64,000 nt of DNA from Sternotherus odoratus (lineage: Eukaryota > Chordata > Testudines > Kinosternidae): contig JAVMKO010000003.1 of the NCBI GenBank assembly GCA_032164245.1, positions 94,363,890 through 94,427,889 on the forward strand. The letters are read 5' to 3'. This document shows positions 60,501 to 63,273 of this stretch, one piece after another; positions within the stretch are counted from its first letter, which is position 1; every line of letters begins with the position of its first letter. Both the position numbers and the translations under genes were made by a program. The notes below the pieces were generated by a model. That model saw only the letters and a program-made list of their open reading frames with translations. It was not told where the DNA came from and searched no databases.

Positions 60501-62375
60501 ACTTCTTAAAGTTCATTAAAGAGCTAAAAGATCTTCCAAGTAGCTGCTACTATTAGATGCTGAGTTCTTACCCTATTGCTTGGTGCATACAGTAAATGTA
60601 CAGTGGAGATCAATCCTGCACTGACAGGGAGGTGAAGTGGATAACTAATTCAGCAGCATCATCTGATTCGATTTTATTTTCAGATTGCTTGGGCTTTAAA
60701 TAAAGGTGTGAAAACTGAGTACAAGCAATTTTGGGATGTGGATCTTGGGGTTTCATACATACCTTGGGAAAAAGTAAAATTGGATGATTTGGATGGTTTT
60801 GCTGAAGGAGGCATGATCGACCAGGAGACTGTAAATACAGGTATGGATACTTAAGTGTAACTTTTGTTAAGTAAAATTTTTGTTTATTGTCTTTATTCCT
60901 TAAATTAATTTTCAAAAGTTCAAAAGTGTACATGTTCTTTTTGCATGTATTAGCATTAGTTTCCTTTATACAGTTCAGATGGCACCAAGGTCTGAAATAT
61001 GGAGTGCTTCATGTGTACAGTTCAGATGGCACTGAGGCTAGAAACTTGGAGTGCCTCTGTAGTGTATTTGAGTCAACATCTGAAGATAACATTGCAAGTC
61101 AACATGATTACGCTATGTGAACTTTCAGACCAATGGAGTTGAGCGAGACAATAAATATTAATATTTTTAAAAGTGGCTTCTGATTTTCTGTGTGCAAATA
61201 TTAGCCCATGCAAAATCTGAGACCTGGTTGTGCTCCTTTTGAAAAGTCAAGTCTTTAGATTGTCGTATGTAAAAGTAAAATGATGGAAGAGACTGATCTG
61301 GATATTCCTTTGTTGTTTAAAACTTTCTATTGAGACTGTCATTATTATTAAGCTTCCTCTTTCCAACCTCCATAGATTGGTTTATAATGTGTTTTGTATC
61401 ACAGGGCTTGTCCACATGGTTCCACAGTTCAGACCACGGGAGTGTGAATTGCACACTTCTCCCTTGTGTGCTTTTGGTTCATGTAATGTGAACTAGGTAC
61501 CTTTTCGTTCACACCGGCACCATCCACATGGGAGTTGCAATTCACTCCCCATAGTCCAAATTGTAGGACTGTGCAGACATAGTTGTAGATATTGACAAGG
61601 AGTGTTTGAGTATATAAATGCCAGTTTTTTTAAACTCTGGCTGCAAAATTTAAATTTGAATCAATATTGAAAATTAAATCCAACACCTTGCATTTAGAAT
61701 GCCAACTTCATTTTCCCTTCGGCTAGTTGAGGTGGTTTTTGTTGTTGTTAAGTACCCCATTTGACCATGTGTCAGATTAGTCACTCAGTAATGTAGACAT
61801 ATTGTAAGTATAAATGACAGTATTTAAGGGGCTGCTATGTTCTTTACATATCATGGATCATTTATAAATTGTGACAGTCAACTTGAATTTTTTAAATCGA
61901 CATTTAAAAAAAATCAGTTTCTGATATAGCAACATTTAAATTGTATACCTAGAACTTTTGTTTTTCCTTCTCCATTCACTGTATACCAAAAAAAAAAAAA
62001 AGGTATGGGATTTTTGTGTTCTCCTGCTGATATTCGGCGGGCTTTCTGCCAAGAGAGGAACTCCGTGTCTATATTCCCCCCCATCCCCCAAGCTTCTTTC
62101 AGTTATGGTAAGCTAGGCTGTTACTTGTAACTTTCTAACCAAAATGTGTTGGTTTTTTTCCAAGTTGATGGTTTTTTAAAATGTGGAAATGGAAACAGAA
62201 CATTTAAACTCATTTTCTACATAATGATATTTTTTTTTATTTAGAATGGGAAACCGTGAGAAGCTCAGAGGCTGTTAAAGAAAATATCCAAACTACTCAG
62301 AGTACAACTGTTGATAAGAATACAGCTGTTACAACACAGACAGAAGCTTATACTCAATCTGTGACTATGTTACAG
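12472..62375 (+). CDS. SCAF8: SCAF8 (RBM16), SR-related CTD-associated factor 8; partial, exons 2-16, spliced
   Basis: Fifteen exons join in frame to about 632 codons, all with AG acceptors and GT donors. Family knowledge: SCAF8 is a nuclear protein whose N-terminal CID binds the Ser-phosphorylated heptad tail of RNA polymerase II and whose RRM binds RNA; with its paralogue SCAF4 it suppresses premature polyadenylation and supports correct termination. Seen here, assuming a ten-residue exon 1: CID to about residue 139, Pro/Thr linker and Gln/Ala-rich segment 140-262, Gln-rich helix around 307-328, acidic stretch near 373-394, RS block about 395-458, RRM about 477-551, then a Ser/Thr-rich tail to 642. 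The paralogue SCAF4 is less likely because the linker and the wording of the RRM region (LWVGQVDKKA, RGCAYVCM) match SCAF8 as I remember it. Exon 1 and the Pro-rich C-terminal half are outside the window. Confidence 0.95.
12789..13015. mobile_element. PIF/Harbinger-like MITE
   Basis: The left end gggaaggtctacacta follows TTA, and the right end gtggagacaagactc is followed by TAA, an imperfect 3-bp duplication. The interior has gatcggtcgctgcag / gcagtgtcgatcc words. Only 233 bp downstream of exon 2. Confidence 0.55.
13430..13565 (-). mobile_element. Penelope-like element terminal fragment, inverted pair
   Basis: On the minus strand 13465-13504 reads ctgaaga, a stem of gagct / agttc, then gaaagcttg, a hammerhead-like core typical of Penelope-like element ends. 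A plus-strand partial copy (catctgaagaagagcacc) follows at 13544-13561. Family assignment is from remembered resemblance. Confidence 0.45.
14327..14371 (+). CDS. SCAF8: SCAF8 exon 3 (CID, 15 codons)
   Basis: A 45-nt exon, too short for ordinary ORF detection. It encodes FYKHVVQSVEKFIQK in phase 0, continuing the CID helix begun in the previous exon. The acceptor is ttttttag and the donor gtatgt. In-frame continuity with exons 2 and 4 confirms it. Confidence 0.96.
14895..15365. repeat. Dispersed repeat with paired direct words, unclassified
   Basis: The phrase ttcttc(a/g)a-ga-a-a-atgtg-attcca occurs at about 14896 and again at about 15126, some 230 bp apart. The same style (ttctttgagatgtgttgtcc twice, about 218 bp apart) is seen at 56600-57430, and related text at 32330-32640. 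Possibly from an LTR or DIRS-type element; I cannot decide. Confidence 0.4.
15378..16446 (-). pseudogene. Fold-back hAT transposon relic, truncated, with transposase remnant
   Basis: It starts gggctgtcaagctatt and follows the first arm and centre of the element at 46466-48147. A minus-strand frame at 15920-16114 reads DSDDENEHASVHATSDHYRAE, matching the hAT relic protein there. The first bases of the second arm (agcatgtcctctgga) appear at 16408 and are cut off by the palindromic element at 16447. It has frameshifts and no intact transposase. Confidence 0.65.
16447..16712. repeat. Palindromic element with two perfect 18-bp hairpins
   Basis: Hairpin one: arms 16457-16474 and 16510-16527 (actcgagtataagccgag and its complement) with an inner 12-bp stem 16475-16486 / 16492-16503. 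A GC-rich spacer with an A-run follows. Hairpin two: arms 16669-16686 and 16693-16710 with a 6-base loop, also perfect. It interrupts the hAT relic to the left. Confidence 0.6.
16900..17225 (+). mobile_element. CR1-like LINE fragment
   Basis: The sequence agaggcattccagagaagaa followed by caacaaaagtgataggagg encodes EAFQRRTTKVIGG, the usual CR1/L2 C-terminal wording, then runs into stops. Boundaries approximate. Confidence 0.45.
17432..17695. repeat. MITE-like sequence with weak inverted ends
   Basis: The left end aggcctgttctgtacacac and right end cattcacaagacct are partly inverted, and gtttaaactgattta words recur inside in both orientations. Degenerate. Confidence 0.3.
18543..18704 (+). CDS. 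SCAF8: SCAF8 exon 4 (CID core)
   Basis: 162 nt, 54 codons in phase 0, from CKPEYKVPGL to YRCPGDDK. It contains the conserved CID stretch YVIDSIVRQSR, part of the CTD-binding groove in this family. The acceptor is ctttgtgcag and the donor gtatgt. No in-frame stop or frameshift. Confidence 0.97.
18705..20681 (+). other. SCAF8: SCAF8 intron 4
   Basis: 2.0 kb. One Harbinger-like MITE at about 18982-19235; otherwise AT-rich sequence with nothing recognised. Confidence 0.85.
18982..19235. mobile_element. PIF/Harbinger-like MITE
   Basis: The ends are agccctggtctacact and agtgtagacctaccct, inverted with few mismatches. The interior has the family's gataaatcaatcccc / ggggatcaatttatc palindrome. The 3-bp duplication is imperfect (tga / aga). 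Confidence 0.6.
20682..20838 (+). CDS. SCAF8: SCAF8 exon 5 (end of CID, start of Pro/Thr linker)
   Basis: 157 nt, 52 codons plus one base; the split codon is a Gly completed by exon 6. It begins SKIVRVLNLWQKNNVF, the last CID helix, then turns into a Pro/Thr/Ala-rich linker (GIPPPVVTPVLPSTTAAM). The acceptor is ttcctttag and the donor gtaaag. Reading through the donor continues open for about 50 codons into the intron but loses homology, so the exon ends at 20838. Confidence 0.96.
21309..21475 (+). mobile_element. hAT-like element head, truncated
   Basis: It begins cagggattgacacctgcc and carries the gtttgtttacctgcagcatacgcagg block of the family at 624 and 4036, then aatgggggctgcgggaag. No right end found. 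Confidence 0.6.
21763..23225. mobile_element. Tigger/pogo-like DNA element filled with GC-rich palindromes
   Basis: The termini are cagtagactccccattatcc and its inverted partner ggataatcgggagtctactg, with TA on each side (21761-21762 and 23226-23227), as for TcMar-Tigger elements. The 1.4-kb interior has no transposase. It is a run of about six 55-60-bp hairpins (tcagctcctgctgc...cagcgggagctga; first copy 21921-21981) alternating with a second palindrome around caaagc-gcagg / gctttggggtttc. The inner right end has another terminus-like copy at about 23148. Confidence 0.75.
24764..24855 (+). repeat. MIR/L2-like SINE tail
   Basis: gtgagctctttcattgg, then tactcagcacctagaaaatgg and a trailing acaaataa-like end follow a common ancient amniote SINE tail. 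Diverged. Confidence 0.45.
25728..25858 (+). CDS. SCAF8: SCAF8 exon 6 (linker)
   Basis: 131 nt. After the split Gly codon it encodes TPVTPVTPANVV, then a PDPWVSQIANTDTLAAV segment and ILQSPQGQQ. Low-complexity Pro/Thr sequence followed by a short amphipathic stretch. The acceptor is ccctctttcag and the donor gtaaat. No catalytic motif is expected or seen. Confidence 0.95.
26447..26625. mobile_element. Symmetric MITE, 179 bp
   Basis: The terminal inverted repeats ggcctacattttcaaaag and cttttgaaaatgtaggcc are perfect over 18 bp. The interior remains partly symmetrical around gaaaatgctaagca / attttctgaaaatcagg. No clean duplication outside. Confidence 0.6.
29109..29160. repeat. Hairpin with 16-bp arms
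   Basis: Arms ccacaaaaaggcaaatt (29109-29125) and aatttgctttttgtgg (29145-29160) enclose about 19 bases and are near-perfect. Probably part of a larger unclassified repeat. Confidence 0.5.
29723..29899 (+). CDS. SCAF8: SCAF8 exon 7 (Gln/Leu/Ala-rich helix)
   Basis: 177 nt, 59 codons in phase 0. Gln/Leu-rich (LQQLIQTLQIQQQKPQP), then an Ala-rich run (TAAAAAANTLNP) and NVSFNK. Likely helical and possibly self-associating (inference). The acceptor is tttcttccag. The donor gtagaa departs from consensus at +4 (G) and +6 (A); it keeps G at +5. Confidence 0.96.
30540..30990 (+). mobile_element. CR1-type LINE fragment, reverse transcriptase 5' region
   Basis: gagaagctaaatgatctttt followed by catcagtcttcaccactgag matches the CR1 pol segment that encodes ...KLNEFFASVFT. 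Frameshifted and stopped; left boundary uncertain. Confidence 0.55.
31548..31680 (+). repeat. MIR/L2-like SINE tail
   Basis: tttgaggtaaggactacc, then gtacctagcacagtgtggg and ggtgctacaataatacaatt follow the common SINE tail ending in a short AAT-like repeat. Confidence 0.55.
31955..32330 (+). mobile_element. CR1-type LINE fragment, reverse transcriptase middle
   Basis: gtgacaaatcaccagcacca and gatggtattcatctaaaag encode (T)SPAPDGIH, the CR1 wording around the PGPDGI block, then decayed pol sequence. It probably continues the copy at 30540-30990 with a gap or insertion between. Confidence 0.55.
32330..33480 (+). repeat. Unclassified dispersed repeat, possibly LTR/DIRS-type
   Basis: gggtactccaccttagatga and cgcttttgatcagagaattt belong to the same repeat style as 56600-57430. 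The downstream part is rich in ggtact / gtacc words (33060-33480) and has a 22-base unit catgttcttcaaagaagata-tg twice (33161 and 33200). No convincing protein motif. Confidence 0.4.
33502..33771. mobile_element. Non-autonomous hAT element, 270 bp
   Basis: The termini are cagggtttctcaaact and agtttgagaaccgctg. The 8-bp duplication ctctactc is perfect (33494-33501 and 33772-33779). GC-rich interior with ggggtcgc words; no transposase. Confidence 0.88.
34560..34871 (+). mobile_element. CR1 LINE 3' tail
   Basis: ggttgggaaggaattttcct, cttcctctgcagcatgggac, gtcttt-aaaccataatttgag, then actagatgatcacaatgtcc and a tctatgag repeat end are the diagnostic CR1 3' UTR. Its terminal repeat is split by the MITE at 34872, and the tail word tatgag reappears at 35157. 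Confidence 0.85.
34872..35156. mobile_element. PIF/Harbinger-like MITE inside a CR1 tail
   Basis: The termini are gggctggtcttctcta and agtgaagaccagctc. The 3-bp duplication tat flanks it (34869-34871 and 35157-35159). The interior has cgagaaatcgatcgc / gcgatcg palindromes and a g-rich left part. Confidence 0.75.
35331..35583. mobile_element. PIF/Harbinger-like MITE
   Basis: The left end ggcttgatcttcactggg follows TTA; the right end agtgtagacataccc is followed by TTC. The interior palindrome (gcgataaatcgatcccc) is shared with the other copies. The duplication is imperfect. Confidence 0.6.
36209..38049. mobile_element. Non-autonomous hAT element, interrupted by a second hAT
   Basis: The ends are caggcgtgggcaaact and agtttgcccacccct. 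The 8-bp duplication atctaaca is perfect (36201-36208 and 38050-38057). Without the insert at 36462-37647 the element is about 650 bp. A sibling of similar size is at 54827-55494, with the same gaggctgc, ggatggg and ccctcgggccaaaaag blocks. Confidence 0.9.
36462..37647. mobile_element. Nested hAT element with an 11-copy GC-rich tandem array
   Basis: The termini are cagtgatggcaaacct and ggttcgccatcactg. The 8-bp duplication ggctagag is perfect (36454-36461 and 37648-37655). The interior 36707-37345 has eleven copies of a 56-65-bp unit containing aactgacccacccagcc and ggtctctcccccc. Long open frames on both strands here are repeat artefacts. A non-repeated block 37345-37450 (gcttacttgttcgctgggtc) follows. 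Confidence 0.9.
38400..38479 (+). CDS. SCAF8: SCAF8 exon 8 (acidic linker)
   Basis: 80 nt, 26 codons plus two bases; the split Leu is completed by exon 9. It encodes KLMERFDFGEEPELSEEPKK then ETPTSQ. Mixed acidic and basic, probably disordered. The acceptor is ttttctcctag and the donor gtaaga. It lies 350 bp downstream of a nested pair of hAT elements. Confidence 0.95.
38480..40202 (+). other. SCAF8: SCAF8 intron 8
   Basis: 1.7 kb, mostly occupied by one repeat with inverted ends (about 38783-40010). It includes long T-runs near 39206-39228 and 39523-39542. Confidence 0.8.
38783..40010. mobile_element. DNA-transposon-like repeat with inverted ends, about 1.2 kb
   Basis: The left end tactcctgggggattctg is partly inverted at the right end (gggtgcagaattctgt). 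The internal text (caaattttatttgtcaaa near the left, cacttctgcctcaggggcag near the right) matches a common turtle dispersed repeat as I remember it. No transposase. Confidence 0.55.
40203..40320 (+). CDS. SCAF8: SCAF8 exon 9 (Gln-rich predicted coiled coil)
   Basis: 118 nt; one base completes the split Leu codon, followed by 39 codons. After PLVSESVNNS comes LFHQLAEQLQQQNLEHLRQQ and LLEQQQPQK, with heptad-spaced Leu typical of a short coiled coil. The acceptor is ttattttag and the donor gtaact. Confidence 0.95.
41492..42141. mobile_element. Harbinger-like element, 650 bp
   Basis: The inverted ends gaccttggttacact and agtgtaaccaaagcc are flanked by TTA on each side (41489-41491 and 42142-42144). 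Inside, agcgctata words occur in both orientations. An 80-codon open frame in the middle has no recognised domain. Confidence 0.7.
42696..43769. mobile_element. Non-autonomous hAT element with composite GC-rich interior, 1074 bp
   Basis: The ends are caagggtggggaacc and ggttccccacccctg. The 8-bp duplication ttctaagg is perfect (42688-42695 and 43770-43777). The interior joins a block like the Tigger element's palindromic unit (42780-42925), four or five copies of the 56-65-bp tandem unit of the hAT at 36462 (42926-43200), and a block containing ttcgctgggtcacgctgctg present twice (43293 and 43551). Confidence 0.9.
44350..44419. repeat. 21-bp tandem repeat, 3.3 copies
   Basis: The unit agcttgttatccaaaccctcc occurs at 44350, 44371 and 44392 (one change in the third) and then breaks off after agcttgt. 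Confidence 0.85.
44756..45056. mobile_element. PIF/Harbinger-like MITE
   Basis: The left end gggaacgtcttcacta and right end gcaggccagctcc are flanked by TTA (44753-44755 and 45057-45059). The interior has gctacgttattcacgtagc and atcgatttatcgcgtc palindromes of the family. Confidence 0.7.
45563..45694 (+). CDS. SCAF8: SCAF8 exon 10 (Ser/Gln-rich linker)
   Basis: 132 nt, 44 codons in phase 0, beginning ASPEVNQEGNFG and containing SEHSASPSQGSSQQQ, ending DDSMDIQQQ. The acceptor region (tgtcctgtgaag) has a poor pyrimidine tract, so this is a candidate for regulated inclusion, but the flanking phases and homology make the assignment firm. The donor is gtaaat. Intron 10 after it is only 139 bp. 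Confidence 0.93.
45695..45833 (+). other. SCAF8: SCAF8 intron 10
   Basis: A 139-bp intron, the shortest here, with donor gtaaat and acceptor cttag. No repeat seen. Confidence 0.9.
45834..45946 (+). CDS. SCAF8: SCAF8 exon 11 (acidic stretch and start of RS block)
   Basis: 113 nt, 37 codons plus two bases of an Arg codon. It begins DMDIDEGQDVVEEEIFEQEE and moves into the Arg/Ser block (VRSRSRTHSRSRS). The donor is GTTTCA, the weakest in the window, but the phase is right: AG plus the next exon's G gives Arg and continues SPRKRRSRS. The acceptor is catacttag. Confidence 0.93.
46466..48147. mobile_element. Fold-back hAT element with ~600-bp inverted arms and transposase relic
   Basis: The outer ends gtgcagtcaggcaatt and attgtcagccc are inverted; atttttagta occurs just outside both (46456-46465 and 48148-48157). 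Arms of about 600 bp (46466-47065 and 47529-48147) are inverted copies. A minus-strand frame (46853-47356) encodes LEWWLKHEGTHESLVYLARK followed by YLAMPATTMPCE, the hAT C-terminal dimerisation region. The right arm encodes the same region on the plus strand (LEWWPKHEGVYKCLAYLACK). The N-terminal and catalytic parts are missing. Confidence 0.75.
46853..47356 (-). pseudogene. hAT transposase C-terminal remnant (hATC dimerisation region)
   Basis: A 167-codon open frame. Residues about 1-60 (NIRFLETATTLDPKCKNLK) match the region before the dimerisation domain, then an acidic linker (DSDDEND), then LEWWLKHEGTHESLVYLARK and PCEHLSSL. The hATC domain is usually followed by a few conserved helices, which here are replaced by unrelated sequence. 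A transposase is normally 500-700 residues, so this is only a remnant. Confidence 0.65.
48230..48423 (+). CDS. SCAF8: SCAF8 exon 12 (RS block and basic linker to RRM)
   Basis: 194 nt; it completes the split Arg codon, then 64 codons, and ends on one base of a Val codon. It encodes an SR/KR-rich run (SPRKRRSRSRSGSRKRKHRK) followed by SYSSERRAREREKERQKKG and LPPIRSKTLS. RS segments act in nuclear-speckle targeting and protein contacts and are phosphorylated by SR kinases (family knowledge). The acceptor ttttgtag lies only 72 bp from the end of a 1.7-kb hAT relic. The donor is gtaggt. Confidence 0.96.
49127..49164 (-). ncRNA. Hammerhead-like motif, minus-strand copy
   Basis: Minus strand: ctgagga, a stem gtgtg / cccac around ttctag, then gaaa and acttatgctc. 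Compared with the hammerhead core CUGANGA...GAAA it has G at the variable position and an extra A before stem II. Stem III is weak. No convincing stem I; activity doubtful. Confidence 0.35.
49564..49601 (+). ncRNA. Hammerhead-like motif, plus-strand copy
   Basis: ctgatga, then stem II gtggg / cccac with a 6-base loop, then gaaa, then agc-ttat-gc forming a tiny stem III. The base that should be U before the cleavage site is C. Stem I is not evident and one extra A precedes stem II, so this looks like an inactive relic of a Penelope-type ribozyme. Confidence 0.4.
50740..51320. mobile_element. Older MITE, split by a Harbinger-like MITE
   Basis: The left part (agagattgtctacaatac ... ggggtgtgaaaaattcacat) and the right part (cttacttaattcagtct ... 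gtctagtgtagacatatcc) belong to one element whose halves are separated by 50822-51116. Boundaries approximate. Confidence 0.5.
50822..51116. mobile_element. PIF/Harbinger-like MITE nested in an older MITE
   Basis: The termini gggctgatctacacta and tagtgaagacctgccc carry the 3-bp duplication TGA on each side (50819-50821 and 51117-51119). The interior has acgtgaataacgtagc and atcgatttatcgc palindromes. Confidence 0.75.
51746..51988 (-). pseudogene. RTE pol C-terminal end
   Basis: ALRWTPQGKRRRGRPLETWR, then RTIEGEMKNMGKTWDEIYWL and ...LCSTRSEED, the standard C-terminus of vertebrate RTE polymerases. Shifted relative to the reverse transcriptase frame. Confidence 0.8.
51979..52770 (-). pseudogene. 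RTE reverse transcriptase, C-terminal half
   Basis: 263 codons beginning MYGFPLKVINILKDMYADNK, with GVRQGCVILRILFLVVIDWV (normally RQGC-LSP) and the catalytic box reading DFADYIALLS where active enzymes have DFADDIALLS. The Asp-to-Tyr change is at 52516-52518. The thumb region (VNDFKYLGSYISADGNIEKE; LLYAAETWRTNKKIESRLRS) follows. A frameshift near 51980 separates the C-terminus. Confidence 0.85.
52849..53391 (-). pseudogene. RTE reverse transcriptase, N-terminal half
   Basis: 180 codons containing NRWAEHFKETLNR, then GKDRITADMLKADP, then GIIVKIPKKGDLSMCDNWRG, VNLLSVLGKVFCKVLLHRM and QVGFRSGRGCVDQIFVLR, the RT fingers motifs in order. It ends at a stop after LEWN; the next codons (YLDFEKALDSVHHPSLW) continue the protein in the same frame. 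Confidence 0.85.
53518..53820 (-). pseudogene. RTE pol spacer between endonuclease and reverse transcriptase
   Basis: An open frame FYSRLQEEIIKTPRHDINTF ... REQKEWISDHTWKLIEERKV ... AANEEYREKNKAAKRSARKD. It joins the endonuclease fragment upstream (EEFY-RLQ wording) directly to sequence that normally lies beyond the endonuclease C-terminus. A stop follows KRVYQ. Confidence 0.7.
53849..54154 (-). pseudogene. RTE endonuclease N-terminal part, broken
   Basis: It begins MYETGRTTLVAKEMKKYGIN and continues ILGVSEMRWMDTG and HTDGHHREGVGIIFDK, matching the AP-like endonuclease of RTE LINEs (SE-RW and GVG-I blocks). After IRWNPV a frameshift at a G-run near 53921-53930 scrambles the frame. The second half with the catalytic GDxN and SDH motifs is absent, replaced by a direct jump to the spacer. 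Confidence 0.75.
54827..55494. mobile_element. Non-autonomous hAT element, 668 bp
   Basis: The right end is ttttcccacccctg. The left end caggctacggcccgtggg lacks about ten bases (compare caggcgtgggcaaactacgacc at 36209), so the terminus has a small deletion. The 8-bp duplication atctaaag is perfect (54819-54826 and 55495-55502). Same family as 36209-38049. Confidence 0.88.
55600..55720 (+). repeat. MIR-type SINE fragment
   Basis: gtgaatttgggcaaatcact, then taatctctgtgcttcag and tttgtaaagtactttcaaatg follow the MIR core and tail. Ancient and diverged. Confidence 0.5.
55809..55909 (+). CDS. SCAF8: SCAF8 exon 13 (RRM, beta1-alpha1)
   Basis: 101 nt; it completes the split Val codon, then 33 codons. 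CSTTLWVGQVDKKATQQ carries the RNP2 hexamer LWVGQV, followed by helix 1 (DLTNLFEEFGQIESIN). The acceptor is ctctctcaacag and the donor gtaagt, a consensus site. Intron 12 before it is 7.4 kb and holds the RTE LINE. Confidence 0.97.
56600..57430. repeat. Unclassified dispersed repeat with paired direct words
   Basis: gttctttgagatgtgttgtc (about 56793) and gttctttaagatgtgttgtc (about 57011) are direct copies about 218 bp apart, with GC-richer sequence between. Related to 14895-15365 and 32330-32640. Confidence 0.4.
57969..58163. mobile_element. Short Tigger/pogo-like MITE
   Basis: The ends caaatggttcccaactta and ataagtcggttagtgtctg are imperfectly inverted and flanked by TA (57967-57968 and 58164-58165). 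Internal cgacttacgcaa / tgcataagtcgg words. Confidence 0.55.
59090..59325. mobile_element. hAT-like element, degenerate
   Basis: aggggttctcaaactctc at the left and accagtttgagaaatgctg at the right are inverted hAT-type ends. The interior is (c/t)-rich with gacctccttttgggcc. The flanking duplication is not clean. Confidence 0.6.
59853..59966 (+). CDS. SCAF8: SCAF8 exon 14 (RRM, beta2-beta3, RNP1)
   Basis: 114 nt, 38 codons in phase 0, beginning MIPPRGCAYVCMVHRQDAY. RNP1 is RGCAYVCM, with Tyr and Cys where many RRMs have Phe; this form is usual for the SCAF family. Helix 2 (RALQKLSSGS) and YKIGSKIIK follow. The ATG at the exon start is an internal Met, not the translation start. The acceptor is ttcatag and the donor gtaagc. 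Confidence 0.97.
59967..60683 (+). other. SCAF8: SCAF8 intron 14
   Basis: 717 bp. A MIR-type SINE lies at about 60240-60545, apparently split by a short unrelated stretch. Confidence 0.85.
60240..60545 (+). repeat. MIR-type SINE, interrupted
   Basis: gagtcaggagacctgggttc and tattcctgactatgcag begin the MIR-like body. After about 90 bp of unrelated sequence (60312-60408), ggtgccatttccccattgta and aatttgaaataat-like tail text resume. Confidence 0.6.
60684..60840 (+). CDS. SCAF8: SCAF8 exon 15 (end of RRM and following conserved segment)
   Basis: 157 nt, 52 codons plus one base of a Glu codon. It begins IAWALNKGVKTEYKQFWDVD, closing the RRM, then GVSYIPWEKVKLDDLDGFAEG and GMIDQETVNT. The acceptor is tattttcag and the donor gtatgg. 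No breaks. Confidence 0.96.
60841..62244 (+). other. SCAF8: SCAF8 intron 15
   Basis: 1.4 kb. A MITE-like stretch with inverted ends lies at about 61405-61585. A 27-base unit around tacagttcagatggcac occurs twice (about 60970 and 61016). Nothing else recognised. Confidence 0.8.
61405..61585. repeat. MITE-like repeat with inverted ends
   Basis: cagggcttgtccacatggt at the left and actgtgcagacatagt at the right are partly inverted. Two inverted internal words (gtgaattgcacac; gttgcaattcac). No clean duplication. Confidence 0.4.
62245..62375 (+). CDS. SCAF8: SCAF8 exon 16 (Ser/Thr-rich tail)
   Basis: 131 nt; two bases complete the split Glu codon, then 43 codons: WETVRSSEAVKENIQTTQS and further Thr/Val/Gln-rich sequence ending SVTMLQ. 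Less conserved and probably disordered. The acceptor is tttatttag and the donor gttagt. The following Pro-rich exons are not in 62376-64000. Confidence 0.93.
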
Positions 62376-62752
62376 GTTAGTATTGAGCATGTTTGTACTC
62401 CCAGTTTTCAGATGTTGTGTGGTTTTTAGAGAGAAATTTAATTTGTAGTTAGTATGGATACATTCAAATGCTAAGTTGGAATAAATAGCATAGATAAATC
62501 TTCCTTGTTCTATATTTTTCTATATTTATATTTTATTTGATCTTTAAAATAAGTAAACTAATGCTCTTATTCAGCAAAGCTCTTAAACTTCTGCTTGACT
62601 CTAAGATCATGCTTGTTCTGCTGAATCCAATCTTAAATGTTGGTGATGGAGCAAATGTTATAGAACTGAAATGGCAATCAATTGTATAAAAGAAGAAGAT
62701 TGAAATGTATGAGCTACTAAAGTATCCTTTTACCTATTTATCTCATAGAACT

Positions 62753-62926
62753 GGAAAGACCTTGAAAGGACATCAAGTCCAGTCCCCTGCCTACACACTA
62801 GCAGACCAAGTACTGTCTCCTGACAAATTGTTTGCCCCAGATCCCTAAATGGCCCCCTCAGGGATTGAACTCACAACCCTGGGTTTAGCAGGCCAATGCT
62901 CAAATTACTGAGCTATCCCTCGCCCC
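62753..62926 (-). repeat. tRNA-derived SINE, turtle Pol III type
   Basis: On the minus strand it starts ggggcgagggatagctcagt (A-box region), continues gagcattggcctgctaaac and has the B box gttgtgagttcaatccc. The tRNA-unrelated part (gccatttagggatctggggc; ggggactggacttgatgtcc) leads to a ctatgag end. This is the wording of the tRNA-Lys-related SINE common in cryptodiran turtles. Confidence 0.8.
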
Positions 62927-63038
62927 TTTGTAGGAGTACCAGCACAGTGACTCCTTTTTGCCTGGGACCACTTCTCTTGGCTTTAGTTCTGTTTTACATT
63001 TGTTTCCCCCCTTTTTTTTTTCATATTAATCTGAGAAT

Positions 63039-63273
63039 CTCTCTCTCTCTTTGCCCGTCAGCCCCCAGCCGGGGTATGGGCCACTAACTGGTGTTGGTGT
63101 TTCAGTAGCAGTTGGTTCCCTTACAGGGTGGAGTTGCTAGCCCCACGCCCATGTTAAGCCTACAGCACATGGTATTCCCAGGAGGTCTCCCATCCAAGTA
63201 CTAGCCAGGCCCGACCCTGCTTAGCTTCCGAGATCAGACGGGATCAGGCGTGTTCAGGGTGGTTTAGCCGTAC
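63039..63273 (-). mobile_element. 5S rRNA-headed retroposon with RTE-like body
   Basis: Perfect 12-bp duplications taatctgagaat lie at 63027-63038 and 63274-63285. On the minus strand the element starts exactly at the 5S +1 (63273), runs through a full-length 5S copy, then into a body (63155-63075) that aligns with the RTE leader at about 54321-54375: gttg--gttt--gtagc, ttaca-ggtgg and ttgctagccc-acgc are shared. It ends in an (ag) run. Typical SINE structure, with the Pol III promoter supplied by 5S. Confidence 0.75.
63156..63273 (-). rRNA. 5S rRNA-like sequence (retroposed, probably a SINE head)
   Basis: 118 nt against a usual 120-121. The A box (63210-63226 on the plus strand, aagctaagcagggtcggg on the minus) is intact. 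The C box (63172-63195) differs from the usual sequence by about one base. The 5' end lacks about two bases and has gtacggctaaacc in place of the usual gtctacggccatacc. No T-run follows the 3' end, unlike a real 5S gene, and the sequence continues into the RTE-like body. I read it as a SINE head, not a working rRNA gene. Confidence 0.8.

Noticed and set aside
63156..63273. Functional 5S rRNA gene
   Set aside because: No terminator T-run, changed 5' end, target duplications and a retroposon body all point to a SINE.
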